Assembly: GCF_000314795.2 (NCBI RefSeq)
Contig: NZ_KB373314.1
Coordinates: forward strand, 678,418-742,417
Length of the DNA stretch: 64,000 nt
Reading direction: 5' to 3'
Origin: Streptococcus sp. F0442
Lineage (GTDB): Bacteria > Bacillota > Bacilli > Lactobacillales > Streptococcaceae
The position numbers were made by a program, and so were the translations under genes. Under the pieces are notes generated by a model. The model made no database searches, had not been told where the DNA came from, and was given only the letters and a program-made list of their open reading frames with translations. Shown here piece after piece: positions 1 through 8,090 of the stretch; within the stretch, counting starts at the first letter, position 1, and the number at the start of each line of letters is the position of its first letter.

Positions 1-27
1 CATTCGAGACTCTAGTCTACTCAATTC

Positions 28-1032
28 TTATTTTTTGGTCGTTCCACGTTGGTTGATCGTATGGGACAAAAGCACTTCCCGTTCTTCCAACTCTTCTTTG
101 TGCATGATCTTGGTCAACATGCGCATGCTGATCGCACCAAGGTCATACAGCGGTTGCCCAATCGTCGATAGGTTTGGACGTGTATAACGGGTTACTTGTG
201 AATCATCGCTGGTAATGATTTCGAAGTCCTCTGGCACCTTAACACCTTTATCAGACAAGCCGTTCAAGAGACCTGCAGCCAATTCATCCCCAGTTACAAA
301 GGCCGCTGTTGCTTTGGATGCAATGATGCGTTCTGCCAAATTGTAGCCTTCATGGTAACGGTATTTGGATTCAAACACAAGTCCTTCGCTATAGCTCAAT
401 TTTTTCGCTTTCAGGGCTTCTTTATAGCCTGACAAACGAATTTTACCATTGATATCATCCACCAATGGACCACTTACAAAAGCAATTTTCTTGTTGTGTT
501 TTGCTAACTCTGTAACAGCATCCACTGTTGCTTGCTTGTAGTCGATATTGACACTTGGTAATTGGTGCTCAACATCCACAGTTCCAGCAAGGACCACTGG
601 TGTACGTGAGCGTGAAAACTCTGAACGAATCTTTTCTGTCAAATGATAGCCCATGAAAATGATCCCATCTACTTGTTTAGAAAAGAGGTTGTTCACAACT
701 GAAACTTCTTTGTCATCATCTTCATCGCTATTAGCAAGGACAATGTTGTATTTGTACATTTCAGCAATGTCATCAATCCCTTTAGCCAAGGTAGAGAAAT
801 AGCTGTTGGTGATGTTTGGAATAACAACCCCTACTGTAGTTGTTTTCTTGCTAGCAAGACCACGCGCAACAGCGTTTGGACGGTAATCCAAGCGTTCGAT
901 CACTTCCAAAACTTTCTTCCGCGTATTTTCTTTAACGTTTTTATTTCCATTCACTACACGACTAACGGTTGCCATTGAAACCCCTGCTTCACGGGCGACA
1001 TCATAAATTGTAACTGTATCGTCTGTATTCAT
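28..1032 (-). CDS. ccpA: Catabolite control protein A (LacI-family regulator)
   Basis: A 334-residue LacI/GalR regulator. The N-terminal helix-turn-helix reads TIYDVAREAGVSMATVSRVV (about residues 8-27), followed by the hinge and a periplasmic-binding-protein-like effector domain. CcpA binds cre sites together with HPr-Ser-P and controls carbon metabolism in Firmicutes. I place the start at 1032, where AAAGGAAATCTT precedes ATG. An upstream in-frame ATG at 1068 would put this ribosome binding site inside the gene. It diverges from pepQ, the usual streptococcal arrangement, with a cre-like site between them that suggests autoregulation. Identity is very secure. Confidence 0.97.
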   Translation of the reverse strand: MNTDDTVTIYDVAREAGVSMATVSRVVNGNKNVKENTRKKVLEVIERLDYRPNAVARGLASKKTTTVGVVIPNITNSYFSTLAKGIDDIAEMYKYNIVLANSDEDDDKEVSVVNNLFSKQVDGIIFMGYHLTEKIRSEFSRSRTPVVLAGTVDVEHQLPSVNIDYKQATVDAVTELAKHNKKIAFVSGPLVDDINGKIRLSGYKEALKAKKLSYSEGLVFESKYRYHEGYNLAERIIASKATAAFVTGDELAAGLLNGLSDKGVKVPEDFEIITSDDSQVTRYTRPNLSTIGQPLYDLGAISMRMLTKIMHKEELEEREVLLSHTINQRGTTKK

Positions 1033-1097
1033 AAGATTTCCTTTCATTATTGAAAATTTCGTTTTCACTCTCTAATTAATCCTATTTTATCATGTAT

Positions 1098-1111
1098 TGT
1101 AAACACTTTCA
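1098..1111 (+). promoter_or_regulatory. cre-like site between ccpA and pepQ
   Basis: TGTAAACACTTTCA matches the cre consensus TGWAANCGNTNWCA at all but one specified position (A in place of the central G). It lies in the divergent ccpA-pepQ intergenic region. CcpA control of this pair is known in lactic acid bacteria; binding here is inferred. Confidence 0.6.
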
Positions 1112-1192
1112 AGCATTTTGGTAAAATTTTGTAAACTCTTGCTTTTTTAGGGAAAATTTGACAAAATAGATCCATAGAAAGAAGGTAGCATT

Positions 1193-2275
1193 ATGTCTAA
1201 ATTAGATCAAATCGTCGATTTTCTTGAAACTGAAAAAACAGATGTCGCTGTTGTATCCGATCCTGTCACCATCAATTACCTGACTGGATTTTACAGTGAT
1301 CCCCACGAACGCCAACTCTTCTTGTTCGTCTATACAGACCACGAACCCCTTCTCTTCGTTCCTGCACTTGAAGTGGAACGGGCGACTGCAGTTGTCGATT
1401 TCCAAGTGGTTGGCTATGTGGATTCTGAAAACCCTTGGGAAAAGATTAAAGGGGCTATCGCTAAACCAGATGCCAAAACTGTTGCACTTGAATATGATAA
1501 CTTGATTCTGACCAAGTACAATGGTTTGCGCACTGTCTTTGAAAAAGCCGAATTTACTAACTTAACACCACGGATTAACCGCATGCGCTTGATCAAATCT
1601 GCTGATGAGATCCAAAAGATGTTGGTGGCTGGTCAATACGCAGATAAGGCTGTCAATATGGGTTTTGACGCCATCTCACTGGATAAAACAGAAACTGATA
1701 TCGTTGCAGAAATCGACTTTGGCATCAAACGCTTGGGCTATGAAATGAGCTTTGAAACGATGGTCTTGACTGGAAATAATGCAGCTAACCCACACGGAAT
1801 TCCTGGAAGCAACAAAGTCGAAAACGATGCTCTCTTGCTCTTTGACCTTGGCTGTATGGTGAATGGTTATGCGTCTGATATGACTCGTACTGTTGCTGTT
1901 GGGAAACCAGATGATTTCAAAAAAGAAATCTACCACTTGACTTTAGAAGCTCAACAGGCTGCTTTAGATATGATCAAACCAGGTGTAACAGCGCATGAAG
2001 TAGACCGTGCTGCCCGGAGTGTCATTGAAAAAGCAGGTTACGGCGAATACTTCAACCATCGCCTCGGACACGGCATTGGAATGGATGTGCATGAATTCCC
2101 TTCTATCATGGAAGGAAATGACCTGGTCATCGAAGAAGGAATGTGCTTCTCAGTCGAACCGGGGATCTACATCCCTGGAAAAGTCGGGGTTCGAATTGAA
2201 GACTGTGGCTATGTGACAAAAGATGGCTTTGGCCTCTTTACCGAAACCAGCAAAGACTTGCTGTATTTTGATTAA
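1193..2275 (+). CDS. pepQ: Xaa-Pro dipeptidase (prolidase)
   Basis: A 360-residue M24-family metallopeptidase that cleaves Xaa-Pro dipeptides in the cytoplasm, the last step of proline-peptide use. An N-terminal creatinase-like domain (about 1-125) precedes the pita-bread catalytic domain. Metal ligands are visible in LLFDLGCMVNGYASDMTRT (two Asp), HRLGHGIGMDVHE (His), SVEPGIYIPG (Glu) and GVRIEDCGYV (Glu). The start has AGAAGG upstream. It diverges from ccpA as in other streptococci and lactobacilli. Confidence 0.95.
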   Translation: MSKLDQIVDFLETEKTDVAVVSDPVTINYLTGFYSDPHERQLFLFVYTDHEPLLFVPALEVERATAVVDFQVVGYVDSENPWEKIKGAIAKPDAKTVALEYDNLILTKYNGLRTVFEKAEFTNLTPRINRMRLIKSADEIQKMLVAGQYADKAVNMGFDAISLDKTETDIVAEIDFGIKRLGYEMSFETMVLTGNNAANPHGIPGSNKVENDALLLFDLGCMVNGYASDMTRTVAVGKPDDFKKEIYHLTLEAQQAALDMIKPGVTAHEVDRAARSVIEKAGYGEYFNHRLGHGIGMDVHEFPSIMEGNDLVIEEGMCFSVEPGIYIPGKVGVRIEDCGYVTKDGFGLFTETSKDLLYFD

Positions 2276-2299
2276 GTTAGAAAATAAGGAGATTGTTGT

Positions 2300-2638
2300 A
2301 TGATTGTTTGGCGTGGTAAAGGCTTGCTCGTTCCCCTTGCTTTTATGCTGGGCGGGGCACTAACCAATATTATTTTTATGGCTCTTCATCTTAATGTGAG
2401 AAATAGAGCTGATAGTATCATACTTGGATGTATGATGGGAATCTTTTCAGCTGGTATCAATTATTTACTGACAAAGAAATTTGTTTCCGATCAAGTTCGG
2501 TATATGATTGATGAGGAAACCGGGCAACGCATAGCTTTGCGCGATCGTTCTTCCTTCATGTTCATTCCTAATCGATACTGGACATGGATTTTTGCAGTAA
2601 CCTGTATTCTAGTCAGCTTCGTAGCCTTAGTGAAGTAA
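2300..2638 (+). CDS. Small membrane protein of unknown function
   Basis: A 112-residue protein with about three hydrophobic segments (roughly 8-28, 39-58 and 92-111) and a charged stretch between the second and third. It starts 24 bases after pepQ behind AAGGAG, so it is probably cotranscribed with pepQ, and a strong terminator follows. I recognise no catalytic motif and assign no function. Confidence 0.75.
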   Translation: MIVWRGKGLLVPLAFMLGGALTNIIFMALHLNVRNRADSIILGCMMGIFSAGINYLLTKKFVSDQVRYMIDEETGQRIALRDRSSFMFIPNRYWTWIFAVTCILVSFVALVK

Positions 2639-2675
2639 AGCTAGAAGGATGGTTAATATTTTACTCCATGAACAC

Positions 2676-2710
2676 AAAAAGCCTTTCAGTCTAAACTGAA
2701 CGGCTTTTTT
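2676..2710. terminator. Bidirectional terminator after pepQ operon
   Basis: AAAAAGCC-TTCAGT pairs with ACTGAA-GGCTTTTTT around a CTAA loop. T-runs on both strands serve the rightward pepQ operon and the leftward rrf2 gene. Confidence 0.85.
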
Positions 2711-2735
2711 ACATCGAGTTTCTCACAGACTCAAA

Positions 2736-3185
2736 TCAAGAAACGGTTGCTAGCTCCATCTGCTTCTTGGTTTGCTCCACCACTTCTTTAAGGCTGGTCT
2801 GAGCCATTTCCTTTTCCATGGCCAATTGAATCTCTTCGAGCTTCCCATCTAGAACGCCATGGATGCTATTTCCAATCGGACAAGCTGGATTTGGATGCTC
2901 ATGGAAGCCAAATAATTGACCGGTCTTCCCCAGGCATTCAACAGCCAGATAGATATCTAACAAACTAATGGCTTCCAATTCTTTGGCCATTTCAGCCCCA
3001 CCTGTTCCACGCGCCACATGGATTAAACCTGCCTTTTTTAATTGGGATAAGGTCTTCCGAATAATGACCGGGTTCACCCCAACACTGCCAGCAATCATAT
3101 CACTAGTCACCTTGGTACAGTCCCCTTTTAGGGCAATCATCACTAGTACATGGGTTCCAATGGTAAAACGACTTGAAATTTGCAT
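2736..3185 (-). CDS. Rrf2-family transcriptional regulator
   Basis: A 149-residue Rrf2 protein: N-terminal winged helix (about 1-60, with VNPVIIRKTLSQLKKAGLI as recognition region) and a C-terminal helical part. Cysteines occur at 23, 84 and 102 and do not form the close three-Cys cluster of IscR/NsrR, so an Fe-S cluster of that type is unlikely; it resembles the YwnA-like branch. It is monocistronic, with a strong promoter and an inverted repeat over its -35, which suggests autorepression. The ligand is unknown. Confidence 0.85.
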   Translation of the reverse strand: MQISSRFTIGTHVLVMIALKGDCTKVTSDMIAGSVGVNPVIIRKTLSQLKKAGLIHVARGTGGAEMAKELEAISLLDIYLAVECLGKTGQLFGFHEHPNPACPIGNSIHGVLDGKLEEIQLAMEKEMAQTSLKEVVEQTKKQMELATVS

Positions 3186-3260
3186 ATCTCCACTCCTTTC
3201 TACCTGTTTGGAAGGTATCTTCTACTGGATATTTTTCAATAGATGATACTCATTATCCCT

Positions 3261-3296
3261 ATTATACACTTTTGCGTTGTAATGTCAATAGTTACA
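3261..3296 (-). promoter_or_regulatory. rrf2 promoter with overlapping inverted repeat
   Basis: On the minus strand TTGACA (3283-3288) and TATAAT (3261-3266) are 16 bases apart. TGTAATGTCAATAGTTACA (3278-3296) is an inverted repeat with TGTAA/TTACA arms that covers the -35, a natural operator position for the Rrf2 protein itself. Confidence 0.65.
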
Positions 3297-4139
3297 CTAT
3301 TGAAAGAATTCCTCTAACCAAGCATTAATCTCTCGATCATGGCCTTCTCTCCGCTCAATTTCATGAAGCAGCTCATGATTGTGGGTATGATGAATCCCAT
3401 TGATCAAACTTTCGTAATACACTTGATAATAAGGGAGATGGAGATCTTTGGCAAGTTGGAGTTCTTTGTTGACATCATAGTCCACCCGTCTAAAATCGAC
3501 ATCTTTTAGTCCCATTTGATCAAATTCGAGAATGGCATACATAGCCCGAAGGTCCTTGCGAAGATTCTTTTCCAAAAAGAAGGGTTGACCGATCGATCCA
3601 GGGTTGAGGATTAGTTCTCCGCCAGTCCCATAACGGAAAAATTGCTGATGGATGTGGCCATAGACTGCGATATCACAGGCTGGATTTGTCACCAAGCGAT
3701 CGAAATCCTTCTGATCCCCGATATGGATCAATTCGCGTCCCCAATTCTTATCGGGTAAGTGGTGGCTAATACCGATTTTCAATCCAGCAATTTCCCGGTG
3801 CACCTGCATGGGCATTTTCTGCATGGCTTCGATTTCTTGAGGAGTGATTTCTTCGAGAATATATTGACACTGGCGCATGAGGTAGCGATGACTCGGTCTA
3901 GTCTCATCCAACATCCCCTTCATAGCCCGCCACAGGCTATCTTCCCAGTTTCCCAAGACTTTCACCGTAATAGGAAGCTCCTCTAACAGCTCCAATAGTG
4001 CACGTCTGCCTGTCCCTGGCATTAAACTATCTCCCAAGAGCCAATATTCATCCACCTTGGCTGTTTGGCTATCTTTTATAACAGCTTCTAAAGCTGTTGT
4101 ATTTCCATGAATATCTGAAAGCAAAGCAATTTTCGTCAT
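3297..4139 (-). CDS. Calcineurin-like metallophosphoesterase
   Basis: A 280-residue cytoplasmic metallophosphoesterase. The motifs appear in order: LLSDIHGN near the N-terminus, LLGDSLMPG, VLGNWEDS (a GNxE motif with Trp in place of the usual His), GISHHLP, and YGHIHQQF with LNPGSIGQP, together supplying the two-metal site. The substrate cannot be told. The start at 4139 has AAGGAG upstream; an ATG at 4211 lies in terminator sequence. The gene ends a few bases from the rrf2 promoter. Related streptococcal proteins are annotated only as phosphoesterases. Confidence 0.85.
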   Translation of the reverse strand: MTKIALLSDIHGNTTALEAVIKDSQTAKVDEYWLLGDSLMPGTGRRALLELLEELPITVKVLGNWEDSLWRAMKGMLDETRPSHRYLMRQCQYILEEITPQEIEAMQKMPMQVHREIAGLKIGISHHLPDKNWGRELIHIGDQKDFDRLVTNPACDIAVYGHIHQQFFRYGTGGELILNPGSIGQPFFLEKNLRKDLRAMYAILEFDQMGLKDVDFRRVDYDVNKELQLAKDLHLPYYQVYYESLINGIHHTHNHELLHEIERREGHDREINAWLEEFFQ

Positions 4140-4175
4140 GATCTTCTCCTTGCATCCATTATAACAAAGAGAAGA

Positions 4176-4203
4176 AAAACTTCCACCCTCAGGTGAAAGT
4201 TTT
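4176..4203 (-). terminator. Stem-loop upstream of the phosphoesterase
   Basis: On the minus strand AAAACTTTCACC pairs with GGTGGAAGTTTT around a TGAG loop (one G-U pair), followed by TCTTCTCTTTG. It would end a leftward RNA crossing the 4.2-4.48 kb stretch, just ahead of the phosphoesterase gene. Confidence 0.55.
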
Positions 4204-4250
4204 AAAAACATTTGATGCTGGTAAAATGAAAAAGAAGGCTAGGGCTCTTT

Positions 4251-4462
4251 TTGTCAACATCAGATGCGGGCTTTGTATCATAGTGAATTGCGACAGGATG
4301 AGGGAGGATCGATACTATCCTCCCGAAGAGTTAGTAATTCGTGTAGGAAAACCACTATCGTGCTTGCCGTTACACGAATTGAACACGCCTACAACTCTTT
4401 GGAAAAAGATAAATCCAACTAGAAGCGGACGCTTCGTCGTTGGATTTCCTATTTTCCTTTGA
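4251..4462. ncRNA. Candidate structured RNA in gene-free stretch
   Basis: The stretch between the phosphoesterase and the FtsX exporter holds three successive stem-loops. GGGAGGAT pairs with ATCCTCCC (about 4300-4325). GAGTT...AATTCGTGTA pairs with TACACGAATT...AACTC (about 4328-4399). AAATCCAAC pairs with GTTGGATTT around an inner GAAGCG/CGCTTC stem (about 4411-4448). On the plus strand TTGTCA at 4251 could be a -35 with a weak TATCAT 19 bases on. On the minus strand the last hairpin is followed by ATCTTTTTCC and could end the FtsX operon. No ORF here looks real. Strand, promoter and function are uncertain. Confidence 0.4.
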
Positions 4463-4483
4463 GTTGCTTAACGGCTTTGTATC

Positions 4484-7207
4484 TTAGTCTACTGATTTGA
4501 GAGCTTCGAGCATATCCACTTTCCGGAGGTAATAGTCGACATAGATTCCTAACAGGATCAGGAGAAGGACAATCCCTCCAACAGGGAAGAAGCAGACACC
4601 CAGTCCCACGTAGGGATAAAAGAGAATGGCATCAGGTGCAATCATGGCAATAAGGAATTGATGAAGATAGTAGCCTCCTCCTAACCCTAGCAGAATCCCT
4701 ATGACGGACAATAAGATGGTCTCTCGGTAGATATAAAGCGTCACTTCCTTATTGTGAAAACCTAAGACCTTAATGGTTGACAATTCCCGGATTCGTTCTG
4801 CCACATTGATATGGGTTAAGTTGTACAAGATCACAATAGCTAGCAAGATCGATACCACCACCAGGATCATCATGGTTTTATCCAAAGATTTGGCAACAGA
4901 GGTAAACAGCGAAATCATCGAAGCATTCTGACTGACTCCCTTAACAGCTGCAAGAGCCATCATATCCCGACTCACAGCTTGCACTTCTTGTTGAGACGGA
5001 TCCTGCAACTGCACCAAATAACTATTTTCAGGAGCCTTCTTCCCGTATATTTTTTGATAAGTTGTCTGATCCATATAGATAAAGTGTCCGACATAATTTT
5101 CAGTGATCCCTGCCACCTTGAAAGAATGACCGTCTATCGTTAATCGATCCCCATCCGTAACCCCTGCAAGTTGTGCCAGTTTGCTGCTGATGATAACCCC
5201 TTTCTTTAGAGACAAGGGTTCACCTTTATGGAGAGAAGCCAGGGTTACAAAGGGCGATAAATCTGCTCGATCCGTCACCATCATGGTAATGCTTTGCTTG
5301 TCTCGACCACCTTTAAGAGAAGCTTCAAGCAGCTGGCTATAGAGAGATTGATAATTTTTGATATCTGATTTTGCTAGACGATTGGTTAGTTCCTTGCTTT
5401 CTTGGGGAGAAGCGTTGGTTTTTTTGGCCACAATCAGCTCATAAGACAAGATTTCTTGAAATTGCCGATTTGGAACTCCTTTTACAGAGGATTGAATGCC
5501 AAGGCCTGCAAAGAGAAGAGCAACCGAACCTGCCACACCAAAAATGGTCATCAGCATCCGTAGTTTGTAACGAAAGAGATTGCGAGCAGCAACCTTGTGG
5601 GTGAAACTCAATCGTTTCCAGATAAAACCAATACGCTCTAGGAAAATCTTAGAGCCTGAATCGGGTGGTTTCGGAAGCAAGAGAAGATTGGCTTCTTCTT
5701 TTAATTCCTTACGAGATACCCAATAAGCTGGAAGAACACTGGCTACAAGGGACAGGCCGAGAGCCATGAGAGTCATATTTGCATAAAAATATTCTTTGCT
5801 GTCCCCAATGACCATCCCTTGTGTGATAATCTTGGAAATAATGCCTGATAGGAAATAATGGCCTAGCAAGTTTCCTAGAAGCGTCCCGATGGTTCCTGCG
5901 AAAAATCCATAGAGGACAAATTTGAGAACGATGTCCTTGGTACGATAACCCAGCGCTTTAAAAATGCCTGCATTGGTCCGCTCTTCATCGACAAAGCGTG
6001 TCATCGTGGTAAAGGTGACCATGGCTGCTACTAGATAAAGGACCACAGGAAATATATTTCCGACGGCAGAGATGCTACTACTAGCATTGCTATACATGAG
6101 GTATCCTTGCCCACCAGGCATGGTCTTGCGATCATAGACGTGGTAGGATGGGATTTCTAGTTGCTCCAGATCCCTTTGGGCCTGGAGCAACTCTTCCTCT
6201 TTTTGTGCAAGCTCAGTTTGACTGCTCATCCATTCTTTCTTTTTCTGATCCAGCTCTGCTTTAGCTTGCTGGATCTTTTCTTGACTGCTTGCTTGTTGCT
6301 GAGCTGGTAGGAATGGACCTAGTTTACTTAGCTGGGCCTCTTGCAAGCCTAGTTGCTTTTGACCCTGATCGATTTGGGACTTAGCTATTTGAAGTGTATC
6401 TTTAGCACGACTGAGTTCCTTTTGCCCCTTTTGGATCTCTGTATCAGCCGCCTGCTTGAGTCTTTGGTAGCGAGCCTTTCCATTATCTTTCAGCCGCTTT
6501 TCTATGTCCTCTTGATGGACTTGGAGTTGTTTTTGGTAGGCTAGGGAGAAAGAATCCAACGATTTCAGATCATCAAACAGAATACGTGCTATCATAGGCA
6601 GTTTATTCGTGAAAACTTCTTTCGAAACTAGAGCATAGGCATCTAGATTTCCAATTCCACTCCTTGCACTGCCTAAATTTTTCTGAGACCACATTTCAGA
6701 TGATTGAACAAAGCCAACAATAGTAAAGTGCTTTCTCTTTAAAACAGACTTTTCTCCAACCTTTTCTTCAACCGTAAATCGATCTCCAATCTGATAGCGA
6801 CCGGACCAAAAACTAGCTAGGGCCAGTTCTTCTTCATTCTTTGGCAGACGCCCCTTGGTCACACGAAAGGACGAGATGCTCTTTGGAGGAGAAAAGAGCC
6901 GAATAGCCTTCCCTGTTCCTTTCACCGTCACATCCGTCAGAGAGCCAAATTCGACACGGGTCCCACTGAGTCCTTCCAGCTCTTCTTGATCCGCTTGATC
7001 TAATCCCAAGTCTCCCATGACAGCAAGATCCAGCATCTCTTCTTGCTGGATAAACTGGTTAGCGGTTCGATGCATGTTTGGAGTAGTCACTTTCAAGCCA
7101 ACTAAGGCTAAACTCCCTAGCATCATCAAGGTTAAGATGGAAAGGAAACGCCCTTTTGACTCAGTAAAAGAATGAAAGAGGTCCTTCCAATATACTTTTC
7201 GTTTCAT
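4484..7207 (-). CDS. FtsX/MacB-type ABC exporter permease with coiled coil
   Basis: A 907-residue permease. A first transmembrane helix (about 16-38) is followed by a large extracytoplasmic domain containing a long heptad-rich coiled coil (about 225-350, Lys/Glu/Gln rich). A first FtsX core follows (about 375-500, with VDEERTNAGIFKALGYRTKD), then a second extracytoplasmic domain and a final FtsX core (about 780-900, with RIRELSTIKVLGFHNKEV). It overlaps no neighbour and lies 13 bases after its ATPase gene. This architecture is typical of Firmicute exporters for peptides or lipids, or of mechanotransmission complexes. The substrate is unknown. Confidence 0.88.
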   Translation of the reverse strand: MKRKVYWKDLFHSFTESKGRFLSILTLMMLGSLALVGLKVTTPNMHRTANQFIQQEEMLDLAVMGDLGLDQADQEELEGLSGTRVEFGSLTDVTVKGTGKAIRLFSPPKSISSFRVTKGRLPKNEEELALASFWSGRYQIGDRFTVEEKVGEKSVLKRKHFTIVGFVQSSEMWSQKNLGSARSGIGNLDAYALVSKEVFTNKLPMIARILFDDLKSLDSFSLAYQKQLQVHQEDIEKRLKDNGKARYQRLKQAADTEIQKGQKELSRAKDTLQIAKSQIDQGQKQLGLQEAQLSKLGPFLPAQQQASSQEKIQQAKAELDQKKKEWMSSQTELAQKEEELLQAQRDLEQLEIPSYHVYDRKTMPGGQGYLMYSNASSSISAVGNIFPVVLYLVAAMVTFTTMTRFVDEERTNAGIFKALGYRTKDIVLKFVLYGFFAGTIGTLLGNLLGHYFLSGIISKIITQGMVIGDSKEYFYANMTLMALGLSLVASVLPAYWVSRKELKEEANLLLLPKPPDSGSKIFLERIGFIWKRLSFTHKVAARNLFRYKLRMLMTIFGVAGSVALLFAGLGIQSSVKGVPNRQFQEILSYELIVAKKTNASPQESKELTNRLAKSDIKNYQSLYSQLLEASLKGGRDKQSITMMVTDRADLSPFVTLASLHKGEPLSLKKGVIISSKLAQLAGVTDGDRLTIDGHSFKVAGITENYVGHFIYMDQTTYQKIYGKKAPENSYLVQLQDPSQQEVQAVSRDMMALAAVKGVSQNASMISLFTSVAKSLDKTMMILVVVSILLAIVILYNLTHINVAERIRELSTIKVLGFHNKEVTLYIYRETILLSVIGILLGLGGGYYLHQFLIAMIAPDAILFYPYVGLGVCFFPVGGIVLLLILLGIYVDYYLRKVDMLEALKSVD

Positions 7208-7220
7208 ACCTCCACCTCTT

Positions 7221-7922
7221 CTAATATTCTAGTGTCGCAATATCTTGAGGAGCCTCATTGACTTCGACTGACTGAACCTTTGCATCGTGCATGCGAATGA
7301 CTCGGTCCGCAATTGGAGCCAGAGCACCATTATGGGTCACGATGATAACAGTCGCTCCTTTTTTTCGGGACATGTCTTGCAAAATCCCTAACACTTGCTT
7401 CCCTGTCTGGTAATCCAAGGCTCCTGATGGCTCATCACAAAGAAGGATTTTAGGGTTTTTCGCCACAGCACGAGCGATGGCTACCCGTTGTTGTTCCCCA
7501 CCTGACAATTGGGCTGGAAAATTATGCAGACGATTTCCAAGTCCTACTTCTTTTAATACGGTTTCTGGATCTAGAGCATCAGAAACAATTTCTGATGCCA
7601 ACTCGACATTTTCCTTAGCTGTTAGATTGGCCACTAAATTATAAAATTGAAAAACAAAGCCAACATCATCCCGCCGATAATCCGTTCGTTGATGGGGATT
7701 GAGCTTAGCAATATCCACACCATCAATCAAAACCTGGCCTTCATCGTTGGTGTCCATCCCTCCTAAGATATTGAGAACCGTTGATTTACCAGCACCCGAA
7801 GCTCCTAAAATGATGACCAATTCTCCTTGCTCAATCTCAAAAGAAACATCTTGATTGGCGAGAATTTCTGTCTCTCCACTCTTGTATCGCTTGTAACAAT
7901 GTTTCATTTCGATGTAGGCCAT
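7221..7922 (-). CDS. ABC transporter ATPase (LolD/MacB type)
   Basis: A 233-residue nucleotide-binding protein that powers the adjacent FtsX-like permease. Walker A is GASGAGKST, the signature is [14 protein letters not shown], Walker B is [12 protein letters not shown] with the catalytic Glu, and the switch His is in IIVTHNG. The GGAGG ribosome binding site and its own promoter place it first in a two-gene operon. Substrate unknown. Confidence 0.93.
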   Translation of the reverse strand: MAYIEMKHCYKRYKSGETEILANQDVSFEIEQGELVIILGASGAGKSTVLNILGGMDTNDEGQVLIDGVDIAKLNPHQRTDYRRDDVGFVFQFYNLVANLTAKENVELASEIVSDALDPETVLKEVGLGNRLHNFPAQLSGGEQQRVAIARAVAKNPKILLCDEPSGALDYQTGKQVLGILQDMSRKKGATVIIVTHNGALAPIADRVIRMHDAKVQSVEVNEAPQDIATLEY

Positions 7923-7952
7923 TTTCTCTTTCCTCCTGTAGTTTCTATCTAT

Positions 7953-7980
7953 ATTATAGTCCTTTTCTTCTAGATCTCAA
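7953..7980 (-). promoter_or_regulatory. Promoter of the ABC exporter operon
   Basis: Minus strand TTGAGA (7975-7980) and TATAAT (7953-7958) with a 16-base spacer, about 30 bases upstream of the ATPase start. Confidence 0.6.
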
Positions 7981-8041
7981 AGAAATAGGGAGATCAAAGA
8001 TTTGCAAGATCCCTTAGAATCATGAATGATTGTCAATTTTA

Positions 8042-8050
8042 TGCTATAAT
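8042..8050 (+). promoter_or_regulatory. Extended -10 promoter of mntH
   Basis: TGCTATAAT is an extended -10 element (TGn plus consensus TATAAT) about 40 bases upstream of the GTG start. No good -35 is visible. Confidence 0.55.
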
Positions 8051-8090
8051 GAGAAACAAATTTTAGTTATTGTTAGAAAGAAGGCTCATT

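Noticed and set aside
4193..4462. 89-codon rightward ORF in the structured stretch
   Set aside because: No ribosome binding site at a suitable distance, odd composition, and the frame runs through three strong hairpins; the DNA looks like structured RNA, not a gene.
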